NCBI GenBank assembly: GCA_023260375.1
Contig: JALQVK010000005.1
Coordinates: forward strand, 1 to 5,908
Direction of reading: 5' to 3'
Length of the DNA stretch: 5,908 bases
Source of the DNA: Rhodoluna sp.
GTDB taxonomy: Bacteria > Actinomycetota > Actinomycetes > Actinomycetales > Microbacteriaceae
The notes beneath the pieces are model-generated. The model saw nothing but the letters and a program-made list of their open reading frames with translations, was not told where the DNA came from and did no database searches. The translations under genes were made by a program, and so were the position numbers. Below, in pieces: positions 1 to 5,153 of this stretch (the stretch's first letter is position 1; each line of letters opens with the position of its first letter).

Positions 1-609
1 GTAAGCGATGTCAGTGGCAAGACCGTGGAAGAAGCTACGGCCACGCTCACCGCTCTAGGATTCACGGTTAGCGAAGTCAAGGCTCCGAGCGACACCGTTC
101 AGATTGACACCATCATTAGCACCAATCCTCCGGCCGGCGAACATGCCGAAAAGGGTTCGAACATCGAACTGACCGTGTCCAGCGGACCTTCGCAGGTCGC
201 CGTTCCTTCGCTGCTTGGGCTAACCGAGGCTCAGGCCAAAGATGCCTTGACTGCAGCTGGCCTCACACTTGGAACCATTACCCAGGGAACCAGTCCAACC
301 GTTCCTCTCGGGAAGGTCATTCAGAGTACCCCTGAGGTTGGAACCTATGCGGCCGGCGGGTCAACCGTTGACCTAATCATTTCCAACGGCAAGGTGGACG
401 TCCCAGACGTTTCCAGCATGAACATTAACCAGGCTAAGAACCAATTGAGTGGTGCCAGTGGCGGCCTAAAGGTTCTAATTGGAACTCAGGATGCCGGCTG
501 TGCGAACAACCCACCACTTGGTTCAACCGTTCTTGGTCAGTCGATTCCTGCTGGAACCACCAAGCAGGGTTCAACAATCACCCTGTACGTATCCTGCAAC
601 GCTAACTAA
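1..609 (+). CDS. pknB: PASTA-domain Ser/Thr protein kinase PknB, C-terminal part (5' end outside window)
   Basis: The frame is open from base 1 and ends at TAA 607-609, giving 202 residues that are only the extracellular tail; the kinase domain and transmembrane helix would lie upstream. Three PASTA repeats of about 65 residues are visible: roughly 1-64, 66-130 (starting VAVPSLLG) and 132-200 (starting VDVPDVSS). Each shows the typical pattern of a VPD/VPS-like start, a helix with A..L...G, a P.AG turn and a TI.L.VS end strand. PASTA repeats of PknB/Stk1 kinases bind peptidoglycan fragments outside the membrane and couple wall status to phosphorylation of growth and division proteins. The third repeat has two cysteines (about residues 167 and 199) that could form a disulfide. 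The identity as pknB rather than another PASTA kinase rests on the neighbours trpG and crgA, as in M. tuberculosis. The GTG at base 25 is internal, not a start. The 3' end overlaps convergent trpG by 8 nt. Confidence 0.9.
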   Translation, partial: VSDVSGKTVEEATATLTALGFTVSEVKAPSDTVQIDTIISTNPPAGEHAEKGSNIELTVSSGPSQVAVPSLLGLTEAQAKDALTAAGLTLGTITQGTSPTVPLGKVIQSTPEVGTYAAGGSTVDLIISNGKVDVPDVSSMNINQAKNQLSGASGGLKVLIGTQDAGCANNPPLGSTVLGQSIPAGTTKQGSTITLYVSCNAN

Positions 610-1252
610 TTAGCGGGCTGAGCGTCTTCGACTTGGCGGCAGCTCCGGCAAGACCGATCGACTCTAGCCAGTTGCCGAGCATTTGGTAACCACCCTCGGT
701 GAGCACGCTTTCAGGGTGGAATTGCACACCGTAAATCGGCTTGGACTTGTGACGAACACCCATGATCACGCCGCCGGCACTGGTGTCGCTCTTAATGGTC
801 TCGGCGGTAACTTCTAAATCGTCTGGCATTGTCGATGGAACAATCGCTAGCGAGTGGTATCGAGTTGCAGTGAACGGGTGGTTGAGACCCTCAAAAATCA
901 GAGAATCGTTGTGTTCAACCAAAGAAGTCTTTCCGTGCATCAGTTCGTCGGCTTGACGAACGGTTGCTCCCATCGCCTCGGCAATAGCCTGGTGACCCAA
1001 ACAGACGCCGAACACCGGCAAATCATTTTCAAGTGCAAACTTCACAACCGGAATCGATAGTCCAGCGTCGCCAGGGGTGCCAGGACCTGGCGAAAGTAAA
1101 ACTGCATCAAAGCCGCTGAGCAACTTTGGTAGTTCGTCTTCGGTCACAACGTCGTTGCGCAAAACCTCGGTGGTGGCACCGAGCTGCTGCAAGTATCCGT
1201 TTAGGGTGTAAACGAAACTGTCGTAGTTGTCTAAAACGAGGATTTTTGTCAT
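602..1252 (-). CDS. trpG: Anthranilate / aminodeoxychorismate synthase component II (glutamine amidotransferase)
   Basis: This 216-residue class I glutamine amidotransferase releases ammonia from glutamine for a chorismate-using partner, making anthranilate (tryptophan) or 4-amino-4-deoxychorismate (folate). It acts in the cytoplasm. The N-terminus ILVLDNYDSFVYTL is diagnostic of TrpG/PabA. LSPGPGTP (53-60) is the oxyanion-hole loop, GVCLGHQ (82-88) holds the nucleophile Cys84, MHGKTS (105-110) is a conserved family motif, and GVQFHPES (175-182) supplies His179 and Glu181 of the triad. All catalytic residues are present and the length is normal; a roughly 15-residue tail ends LSPLIS. No component I gene is in the window, so TrpG versus PabA cannot be decided; a shared (amphibolic) subunit is plausible, as proposed for other bacteria with a single copy. 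ATG 1252-1250 is chosen because homology starts at the first residue. No good Shine-Dalgarno precedes it. It diverges from crgA and overlaps the pknB 3' end. Confidence 0.93.
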   Translation of the reverse strand: MTKILVLDNYDSFVYTLNGYLQQLGATTEVLRNDVVTEDELPKLLSGFDAVLLSPGPGTPGDAGLSIPVVKFALENDLPVFGVCLGHQAIAEAMGATVRQADELMHGKTSLVEHNDSLIFEGLNHPFTATRYHSLAIVPSTMPDDLEVTAETIKSDTSAGGVIMGVRHKSKPIYGVQFHPESVLTEGGYQMLGNWLESIGLAGAAAKSKTLSPLIS

Positions 1253-1253
1253 G

Positions 1254-1273
1254 AGAAGTTAAGCCTAACTTCT
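1254..1273. repeat. Perfect 8-bp inverted repeat between divergent trpG and crgA
   Basis: AGAAGTTA (1254-1261) and TAACTTCT (1266-1273) are exact reverse complements separated by AGCC. The dyad fills half of the 39-bp divergent intergenic region. It overlaps the predicted trpG -10 hexamer and start point on the minus strand and the -35 zone of the predicted crgA promoter. It could be a dimeric regulator site, or a hairpin in a transcript reading through from outside. No T-tract follows, so it is not an intrinsic terminator. The repeat is seen directly; any operator role is inference. Confidence 0.5.
1262..1267 (-). promoter_or_regulatory. Candidate -10 element for trpG
   Basis: Read on the minus strand the sequence is TAGGCT, matching the actinobacterial TANNNT consensus, with 9 nt to the trpG ATG at 1252. 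A start about 7 nt downstream of the hexamer would leave a leader of only about 3 nt. The same hexamer appears in front of the first glycosyltransferase gene. No recognisable -35 was found. It lies in the centre of the 1254-1273 inverted repeat. Confidence 0.35.
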
Positions 1274-1278
1274 ACGAA

Positions 1279-1284
1279 TAGAAT
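1279..1284 (+). promoter_or_regulatory. Candidate -10 element of a leaderless crgA promoter
   Basis: TAGAAT matches the TATAAT consensus at five of six positions. It is followed by exactly 7 nt (TACTTTC) and then the crgA ATG at 1292, so the expected transcription start coincides with the A of the start codon. No purine-rich Shine-Dalgarno lies upstream of the ATG. Together these argue for a leaderless transcript. The -35 region around 1255-1261 is weak and overlaps the inverted repeat. Confidence 0.55.
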
Positions 1285-1291
1285 TACTTTC

Positions 1292-1582
1292 ATGTCTGAA
1301 AAGAATGAAGCACCAATCAAAGCTAAAAAGGTTAAGGCCCCAAAGCCAGCCAAAGTTAACCGTGACGATTTGCCAAACCCAGTTTGGTTCAAGCCAGTCA
1401 TGTTTGGTTTCATGCTGCTCGGCCTAGTCTGGATCCTTACCTTCTACATTTCTTCGATGGTTTGGCCGCTTGGCTCAGGCTGGGACAAGATTCTGCCGGT
1501 TCTAAACCTTGGCAACGGCAACATTGTGGTTGGATTTGGCCTACTAATGGTCGGCTTCTTCATGACCACTCGCTGGAAGTAA
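1292..1582 (+). CDS. crgA: Cell division protein CrgA
   Basis: This is a 96-residue membrane protein of the actinobacterial CrgA family, which localises to the septum. In mycobacteria it interacts with FtsZ, FtsQ, FtsI and other wall-growth proteins; in Streptomyces it affects the timing of septation. A Lys/Ala/Pro-rich cytoplasmic N-terminus (about 1-26) is followed by NPVWFKPVMFGFMLLGL (29-45), the family signature leading into TM1 (about 35-56). A short external loop with GSGWD follows, then TM2 (about 77-92) in GFGLLMVGFFMTTRWK, the family's characteristic C-terminus. Length and both signatures fit the family. ATG 1292 is the first start and appears leaderless, with TAGAAT ending 7 nt upstream. 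It lies two genes from pknB, as expected for the conserved cluster. The 3' end faces the rhomboid gene with a single nucleotide between the stop codons. Confidence 0.95.
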   Translation: MSEKNEAPIKAKKVKAPKPAKVNRDDLPNPVWFKPVMFGFMLLGLVWILTFYISSMVWPLGSGWDKILPVLNLGNGNIVVGFGLLMVGFFMTTRWK

Positions 1583-1583
1583 T

Positions 1584-2135
1584 TTACTTTCTACGCTGGG
1601 TGTAATACCAAGCGACCGCTGCACCTGCAGCCAGACCACCAATGTGCGCCGAAATGGCGATGTGCGGGTTGGTAAACCCGATAAAAATGTTTAGGCCGAT
1701 CAGCACGAGCATTTGTGATGACCGGTAACCCATGGCTCGCATAATGATGAAGTAAGCGCCCATCAGTCCAAAAATACCCCCGGATGCACCAACAGCTACT
1801 CCTGCGGGATCAGCGAACACAAAGGCAATCGAGCCACCAAGAATCGACAGCAGGTAAAGCAAAAGGAACTTCTTGGTTCCCAAATAGTTTTCAACGGCCT
1901 CGCCGAAAATCCAGAGCGAGTACATATTGACCGCGATGTGCAACCAATCGGCATGGGCAAAACCAGTGGTCAGTAGTGTCCATGGGGTCGCCAGAACATT
2001 AGGCGGATAAAGTGCTAGCAGTGCCGTAACTACGTTCCCGGAAGTCTGTTGTGCCAAGAAAACCAAAACGTTGATACCAATCAACGTCTTGGTCAGTTTG
2101 CCTCGACCCGAGAACGAGTTACGCCACTGACTCAT
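1584..2135 (-). CDS. Rhomboid family intramembrane serine protease (short form)
   Basis: This 183-residue polytopic membrane protein has the rhomboid core. HIAVNMYSLWIFGE (66-79) carries the conserved His66/Asn70 pair of TM2, GASGGIFGLMGAYF (116-129) contains the nucleophile Ser118, and HIGGLAAGAA (164-173) supplies the catalytic His164. About six hydrophobic segments are seen (near 17-30, 52-75, 89-107, 116-133, 141-153 and 161-178). Rhomboids cleave transmembrane substrates within the bilayer; the substrate here cannot be inferred. The N-terminal zinc-binding CxxC box found in many longer actinobacterial homologues is absent. Start ATG 2135-2133 lies 5 nt after the ppiA stop, with only TTTTT between and no Shine-Dalgarno, so translation probably depends on reinitiation after ppiA. 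The gene sits at the place where M. tuberculosis has the unrelated membrane gene Rv0010c. Its Lys-AAG/TAA terminus abuts that of crgA. Confidence 0.9.
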   Translation of the reverse strand: MSQWRNSFSGRGKLTKTLIGINVLVFLAQQTSGNVVTALLALYPPNVLATPWTLLTTGFAHADWLHIAVNMYSLWIFGEAVENYLGTKKFLLLYLLSILGGSIAFVFADPAGVAVGASGGIFGLMGAYFIIMRAMGYRSSQMLVLIGLNIFIGFTNPHIAISAHIGGLAAGAAVAWYYTQRRK

Positions 2136-2140
2136 AAAAA

Positions 2141-2650
2141 TTAGACGGTTTCGATGTCTACAGAAACGATTTCTACGTCGTCCAATGGGCGGTCATTGCG
2201 GTCGGTAGCAACCTGAGCAATCTTGTCGACTACCTTCTTGCTAACCTCGTCGGCAACCTCACCAAAGATGGTGTGCTTTCCCCAAAGGAATTCGGTTGGA
2301 ACTACCGTGATGAAGAACTGTGAACCGTTGGTTCCCTGACCGTTGCGAACTCCGGCGTTAGCCATGGCTAGCTTGTAAGGGGTGTCGTAGTGAAGCTCGC
2401 CGTGAGGCTCGTCGTTGAACTGGTAGCCTGGGCCACCCATTCCGGTACCGGTTGGGTCGCCGCCCTGGATCATGAATCCGTCGATGATGCGGTGAAAGAT
2501 AACGCCGTTGTAGAACGGCTTTCCGGTCTTGGTGCCGTTCGCTAGCTCAACAAAGTTGGTAACGGTGACAGGCGCGTGGCTACCGAAAAGGTTTAGCTTG
2601 ATGGCGCCGTGGTTGGTGTGCAAAGTTGCTACGTGAGTGTGTACAGTCAT
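2141..2650 (-). CDS. ppiA: Peptidyl-prolyl cis-trans isomerase, cyclophilin type
   Basis: This is a 169-residue single-domain cytoplasmic cyclophilin that catalyses cis-trans isomerisation of X-Pro bonds. Core motifs are intact: FHRIIDGFMIQGGDPTGTG (52-70) with the catalytic Arg54 (human CypA Arg55), Phe59, Met60 and Gln62, then the loop NGSQFFIT (108-115) and GKHTIFGEV (124-132). The segment TEFLWGKH has Phe121 where human CypA has the cyclosporin-contacting Trp121, and a Trp at 123 instead of Asp. The frame stays open upstream to an ATG at 2707, but that would overlap the divergent glycosyltransferase start and add residues unlike the family. The start MTVHTHVATL at 2650 is therefore preferred; its N-terminus enters the cyclophilin fold directly and has no signal peptide. 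A candidate promoter lies immediately upstream. It is followed after 5 nt by the rhomboid gene, implying a ppiA-rhomboid operon. Confidence 0.93.
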   Translation of the reverse strand: MTVHTHVATLHTNHGAIKLNLFGSHAPVTVTNFVELANGTKTGKPFYNGVIFHRIIDGFMIQGGDPTGTGMGGPGYQFNDEPHGELHYDTPYKLAMANAGVRNGQGTNGSQFFITVVPTEFLWGKHTIFGEVADEVSKKVVDKIAQVATDRNDRPLDDVEIVSVDIETV

Positions 2651-2656
2651 GCTTCT

Positions 2657-2662
2657 ATTCTC
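2657..2662 (-). promoter_or_regulatory. Candidate extended -10 element for ppiA
   Basis: On the minus strand the sequence reads TGC followed by GAGAAT, then 6 nt (AGAAGC) and the preferred ppiA ATG at 2650. GAGAAT matches TATAAT at four of six positions but lacks the important first T; the preceding TGN is an extended -10 feature. A start at the ATG itself would make the mRNA leaderless. The purine-rich AGAAG sits too close to the ATG for a normal Shine-Dalgarno. This call is weaker than the one for crgA. Confidence 0.3.
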
Positions 2663-2687
2663 GCAGACCATCCGAAGCTTACAAAGG

Positions 2688-2693
2688 TAGGCT
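2688..2693 (+). promoter_or_regulatory. Candidate -10 element of the first glycosyltransferase gene (leaderless)
   Basis: TAGGCT is followed by 6 nt (GGAAGG) and then ATG at 2700, so a start 7 nt beyond the hexamer falls on the A of the ATG. GGAAGG looks like a Shine-Dalgarno but directly abuts the ATG, with no spacer, so it could hardly work as one. A weak -35-like GAC lies near 2664-2669. The divergent ppiA promoter occupies the other side of this 49-bp region, which is the longest non-coding stretch in the window. Confidence 0.45.
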
Positions 2694-2699
2694 GGAAGG

Positions 2700-3920
2700 A
2701 TGCACATCGCTATGTTCTTGGATCAACACCCAAGGTCACTCGGGGGGATTCAGACCTCTGCGATGCTTCAAAAGAAGTATTTAGAGAAACTGGGTCATAA
2801 GGTGACCTTTGTTTCTCCTTCTTCAGGTAAGCGCCTAATCGAGAAAGGCTTTTTCACCCTGCCTTCTTGGCCGCTGACCTACAACTGGGAATTTTCTTTT
2901 ACGGCAAACCTGCGACGATCTCGCAAGCGTCTCGACCGTAGCCAACGACGACGTCACGACAAGTTCGACATCGTGCACATTCACGCCGACATGTGGAGTG
3001 CCATCATCGGTCTAGGCTTTGCTCAGCGAAACCACTTACCGGTGGTTATGACCAGCCATTTCAACCTGGCTAAGGGCACCCAAGAGGTCATCGGAAAGTA
3101 CCCGTCCAAGTTTTTGTTCTGGTTGCTTAGCCGTGAGTTCCTAAAGCACCTAAAGCTTTCTCTGAAAAACACCACCACCGATGCTTGGCGTTACATTCAA
3201 TTGATCACCAACGAAGCCGACGTCATCTTGGTGCCGTCGGGCCATTTCGGCCGCGACCTCAAGGCGCATGGTGTTACTTCCGAGTTGCGTGTGATGCACA
3301 ACGGTGTCGATGACGAGCGAATTGAGTCCACTCTCGCGAGCATCAAGGACGAACCACATCACACCGACAAGAAAGTGCACCTGGTTTGGGCCGGGCGTTT
3401 TCAGCACGAGAAGCGACTGCTCGAATTTATTGAGGCACTAAACCTCGCAAAGTTAGATGATGTCGTGGTTGATGTCTATGGGCGTGGGCCGCTTTGGAGG
3501 AAAGCCGAAGAACTAATCAAGGACTACGACTTAGGGCATCAGGTTTTTCTTCGAGGTCGTTCAGCGCACGCTCGAATGTTGCAGCATTTCGCTAAGGCAG
3601 ACGCCCTGGTTCAAACTTCCGTTGGCTTTGAAACTCAGGGCATGACCGTGTTCGAGGCTGCTGCCGTAGGAACGCCGAGCATTCTGTGCGACACCAACAT
3701 CGCGGAAGAATTCGACGAAGGCTCACACTGGGTCGTGAAGAACGACTCAATCGAGGCTTTGGCAAAGACGTTGAAAACGGCCGTGACCGACATTCGTAAG
3801 GGTGACCGTCGTGGCGACGCACTCGTTGGAAACGAACTGCTACTTCAAAGCAGTTTGACGAAGCGGGCAGTTGCAATTTACGAGGAACTAATTGCAAAAG
3901 GCGGCAAGTACACTCGCTAG
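2700..3920 (+). CDS. Glycosyltransferase family 4 protein, first of a tandem pair
   Basis: This 406-residue retaining GT-B glycosyltransferase should move a sugar from an NDP-sugar to an unknown acceptor. N-terminal domain: the strand MHIAMFLD leads to the glycine loop SLGGIQTS (13-20), then VHIHADMW (92-99) and TSHFN (118-122) with the acceptor-side His120. C-terminal domain: VPSGHFGRDL (178-187), HNGVDD (200-205), VWAGRFQHEKR (229-239) with donor-phosphate contacts Arg233 and Lys238, and FETQGMTVFEAAAVGTP (310-326), whose Glu311/Glu319 form the EX7E motif. There is no transmembrane segment or signal peptide. Residues 71-88 are extremely Arg/Lys-rich, and 136-156 could form a basic amphipathic helix, suggesting peripheral membrane binding. 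The ETQG variant recalls glycolipid-forming GT4 enzymes of the diacylglycerol glucosyltransferase type, so a glycolipid product is my favoured but unproven guess; wall polymer or exopolysaccharide remain possible. It is clearly paralogous to the next gene, which starts 24 nt downstream. Confidence 0.88.
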   Translation: MHIAMFLDQHPRSLGGIQTSAMLQKKYLEKLGHKVTFVSPSSGKRLIEKGFFTLPSWPLTYNWEFSFTANLRRSRKRLDRSQRRRHDKFDIVHIHADMWSAIIGLGFAQRNHLPVVMTSHFNLAKGTQEVIGKYPSKFLFWLLSREFLKHLKLSLKNTTTDAWRYIQLITNEADVILVPSGHFGRDLKAHGVTSELRVMHNGVDDERIESTLASIKDEPHHTDKKVHLVWAGRFQHEKRLLEFIEALNLAKLDDVVVDVYGRGPLWRKAEELIKDYDLGHQVFLRGRSAHARMLQHFAKADALVQTSVGFETQGMTVFEAAAVGTPSILCDTNIAEEFDEGSHWVVKNDSIEALAKTLKTAVTDIRKGDRRGDALVGNELLLQSSLTKRAVAIYEELIAKGGKYTR

Positions 3921-3931
3921 GCCTAAAGGGG

Positions 3932-3937
3932 TAAATT
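3932..3937 (+). promoter_or_regulatory. Candidate internal promoter -10 before the second glycosyltransferase
   Basis: TAAATT fits TANNNT and is followed by 7 nt (TGTTCTG) and the ATG at 3945, the same geometry as at crgA. It may let the second glycosyltransferase be transcribed separately as a leaderless mRNA. An alternative reading is that AAAGGGG at 3925-3931 is a Shine-Dalgarno; however, it ends 13 nt before the ATG, which is longer than the usual spacing. The two explanations are not exclusive. No good -35 was seen. Confidence 0.35.
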
Positions 3938-3944
3938 TGTTCTG

Positions 3945-5153
3945 ATGCACATTCTCTTCTTCGCCGACCACCACCCTGATTCTCTCGGTGGTGTTCAAAC
4001 CAGCATTATGCTCCAAAAGAAGTTTTTGGAGCGCGCTGGTCACACCGTTACGGTGGTGGTTAGTCGACGGTTCCGTCGCAATCGCCGGTTAGAAGGAATG
4101 ATCGAAGTGCCAGCGCTGCCGATTCCACCAACCGGTGCCTATTCAATTGAGCCTTCGCTGAAGCTTGCCTACCGAACCGTTCAACGCAAACTCGCCAAGA
4201 TGGCTCTGCCGGTTGACATCGTCCACATTCAGGCCGACATGTGGGGAGCTATTTTGGGTGCCGCTTGGGCGAAAGACCACGGGCTTCCGCTGGTACAAAC
4301 GGTTCACACCAATCTCGAGGTTGGAATTTCTCACACCTTCGGAAAAACTGCCACTCAGCGTGTAGCCCAGGTTATGAACGCTTGGGCCGCTTCGATGCTG
4401 GATCATGAGATGCCAAAGAACAGCAAAGACATTTGGGCTTTCAAAGAGCAAATCAGTCGCCATGCCAACTTTGTCACTTCTCCCTCTGGCCACTTCGCGC
4501 GAGAGCTGATCAAACACCATGTGGTCGAGAATGCGTTGGTTTTCCCGAACGGTGTGGACGACGACGTGGTGGAAGGAATTCACCCGGTCGTTCACGAAAA
4601 CCAGGAACGTCAACTCGATTTCGTCTGGGCCGGTCGCTTGAGTGGAGAAAAGCGCATCACCGAATTTATTGGCGCCTTCCACACCGCCAACCTAAAGAAT
4701 GTGCACCTGAACATTTATGGCTCAGGTCAACTCGAAGCGAAGGTGCGTTTAGTGTTGGTGCAACTCGGTTTGAGCGACCGAGCGAGCTTTCACGGGCGCC
4801 TTCCACACCGCGACCTAGTTGCAAGATTTGCAAGCGCCGACTTGGTTGCCCAGAGTTCAGTCGGTTTCGAAACCCAGGGCATGACCGTTTACGAAGCGAT
4901 TGCCGTTGGCACGCCAGTTCTCGTTGCCGACCCAAAAATTGCCGCAGAACTTCCTGAAGCCAACGTCTGGTTGTCAAAAACACCTAGCGTGGACGATATG
5001 GCACGAGCATTATCGAGAGCCGCGAAAGACATTCGCTCTGGAAATACCAAGCGAGCTTTAGACACTGGTGATTGGTCGGTACTGCAGAGCCAAATCACCG
5101 CGAAAATGGTTGACATTTATGAGAAGGCGATCAAGCAGGGGCCGAAGGCTTGA
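3945..5153 (+). CDS. Glycosyltransferase family 4 protein, second of a tandem pair
   Basis: This 402-residue GT-B enzyme is co-linear with the preceding gene. In the first 38 residues 26 are identical by eye, and 18 of 21 match around the EX7E motif. Landmarks: SLGGVQTS (13-20), IVHIQADMW (92-100), QTVHTN (118-123) with His121, SPSGHFARELI (179-189), PNGVDD (201-206), WAGRLSGEKR (228-237) with Arg231 and Lys236, and GFETQGMTVYEAIAVGTP (307-324) with Glu309/Glu317. It should transfer a sugar from a nucleotide donor with retention of configuration, in the cytoplasm or at the inner membrane face. The basic stretch is RRFRRNRR (41-48), at a different place from that in the paralogue, and the middle acceptor-side region (about 125-175) diverges most. 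That pattern suggests different acceptors or successive steps of one pathway. Start ATG 3945 aligns exactly with the paralogue's start. The stop TGA overlaps the proposed TTG start of the transporter, implying cotranscription. Substrate and product are unknown. Confidence 0.88.
   Translation: MHILFFADHHPDSLGGVQTSIMLQKKFLERAGHTVTVVVSRRFRRNRRLEGMIEVPALPIPPTGAYSIEPSLKLAYRTVQRKLAKMALPVDIVHIQADMWGAILGAAWAKDHGLPLVQTVHTNLEVGISHTFGKTATQRVAQVMNAWAASMLDHEMPKNSKDIWAFKEQISRHANFVTSPSGHFARELIKHHVVENALVFPNGVDDDVVEGIHPVVHENQERQLDFVWAGRLSGEKRITEFIGAFHTANLKNVHLNIYGSGQLEAKVRLVLVQLGLSDRASFHGRLPHRDLVARFASADLVAQSSVGFETQGMTVYEAIAVGTPVLVADPKIAAELPEANVWLSKTPSVDDMARALSRAAKDIRSGNTKRALDTGDWSVLQSQITAKMVDIYEKAIKQGPKA
5136..5141 (+). 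promoter_or_regulatory. Ribosome binding site supporting the TTG start of the MFS gene
   Basis: CAGGGG lies inside the end of the second glycosyltransferase gene, with 8 nt between its last G and the TTG at 5150. This is a normal Shine-Dalgarno distance. It helps choose TTG as start, because no ATG or GTG occurs in this frame between the upstream stop (TGA 5120-5122) and the middle of the first membrane region. Confidence 0.4.

Noticed and set aside
601..614. Inverted repeat GCTAA-CTAA-TTAGC as a terminator for pknB or trpG
   Set aside because: The stem is only 5 bp, AT-rich, and has no T-tract on either side; too weak to call an intrinsic terminator.
2651..2707. N-terminal extension of ppiA to the ATG at 2707 (MCILPAYL...)
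   Set aside because: It would overlap the divergent glycosyltransferase start and its promoter, and the added residues do not resemble cyclophilins or a signal peptide; the MTV start at 2650 fits the family.
3918..3925. Palindrome TAGGCCTA at the end of the first glycosyltransferase
   Set aside because: An 8-bp palindrome without a loop is common by chance, and half of it is the stop codon context; no terminator or operator evidence.
4143..4682. 179-codon open frame antisense to the second glycosyltransferase
   Set aside because: It lies wholly within a well-supported coding gene, shows no domain or start signals, and mirrors codon bias of the sense strand.
4433..4957. 174-codon alternative-frame ORF within the second glycosyltransferase
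   Set aside because: Composition is Arg/Pro/Ser-rich as expected for an out-of-frame read; the true frame carries all GT4 motifs.
2700..5153. Assembly artefact or recent DNA-level repeat creating two glycosyltransferase copies
   Set aside because: The copies are similar as proteins but differ widely in nucleotide sequence and in their middle regions, so this is an old duplication, not a recent repeat or misassembly.
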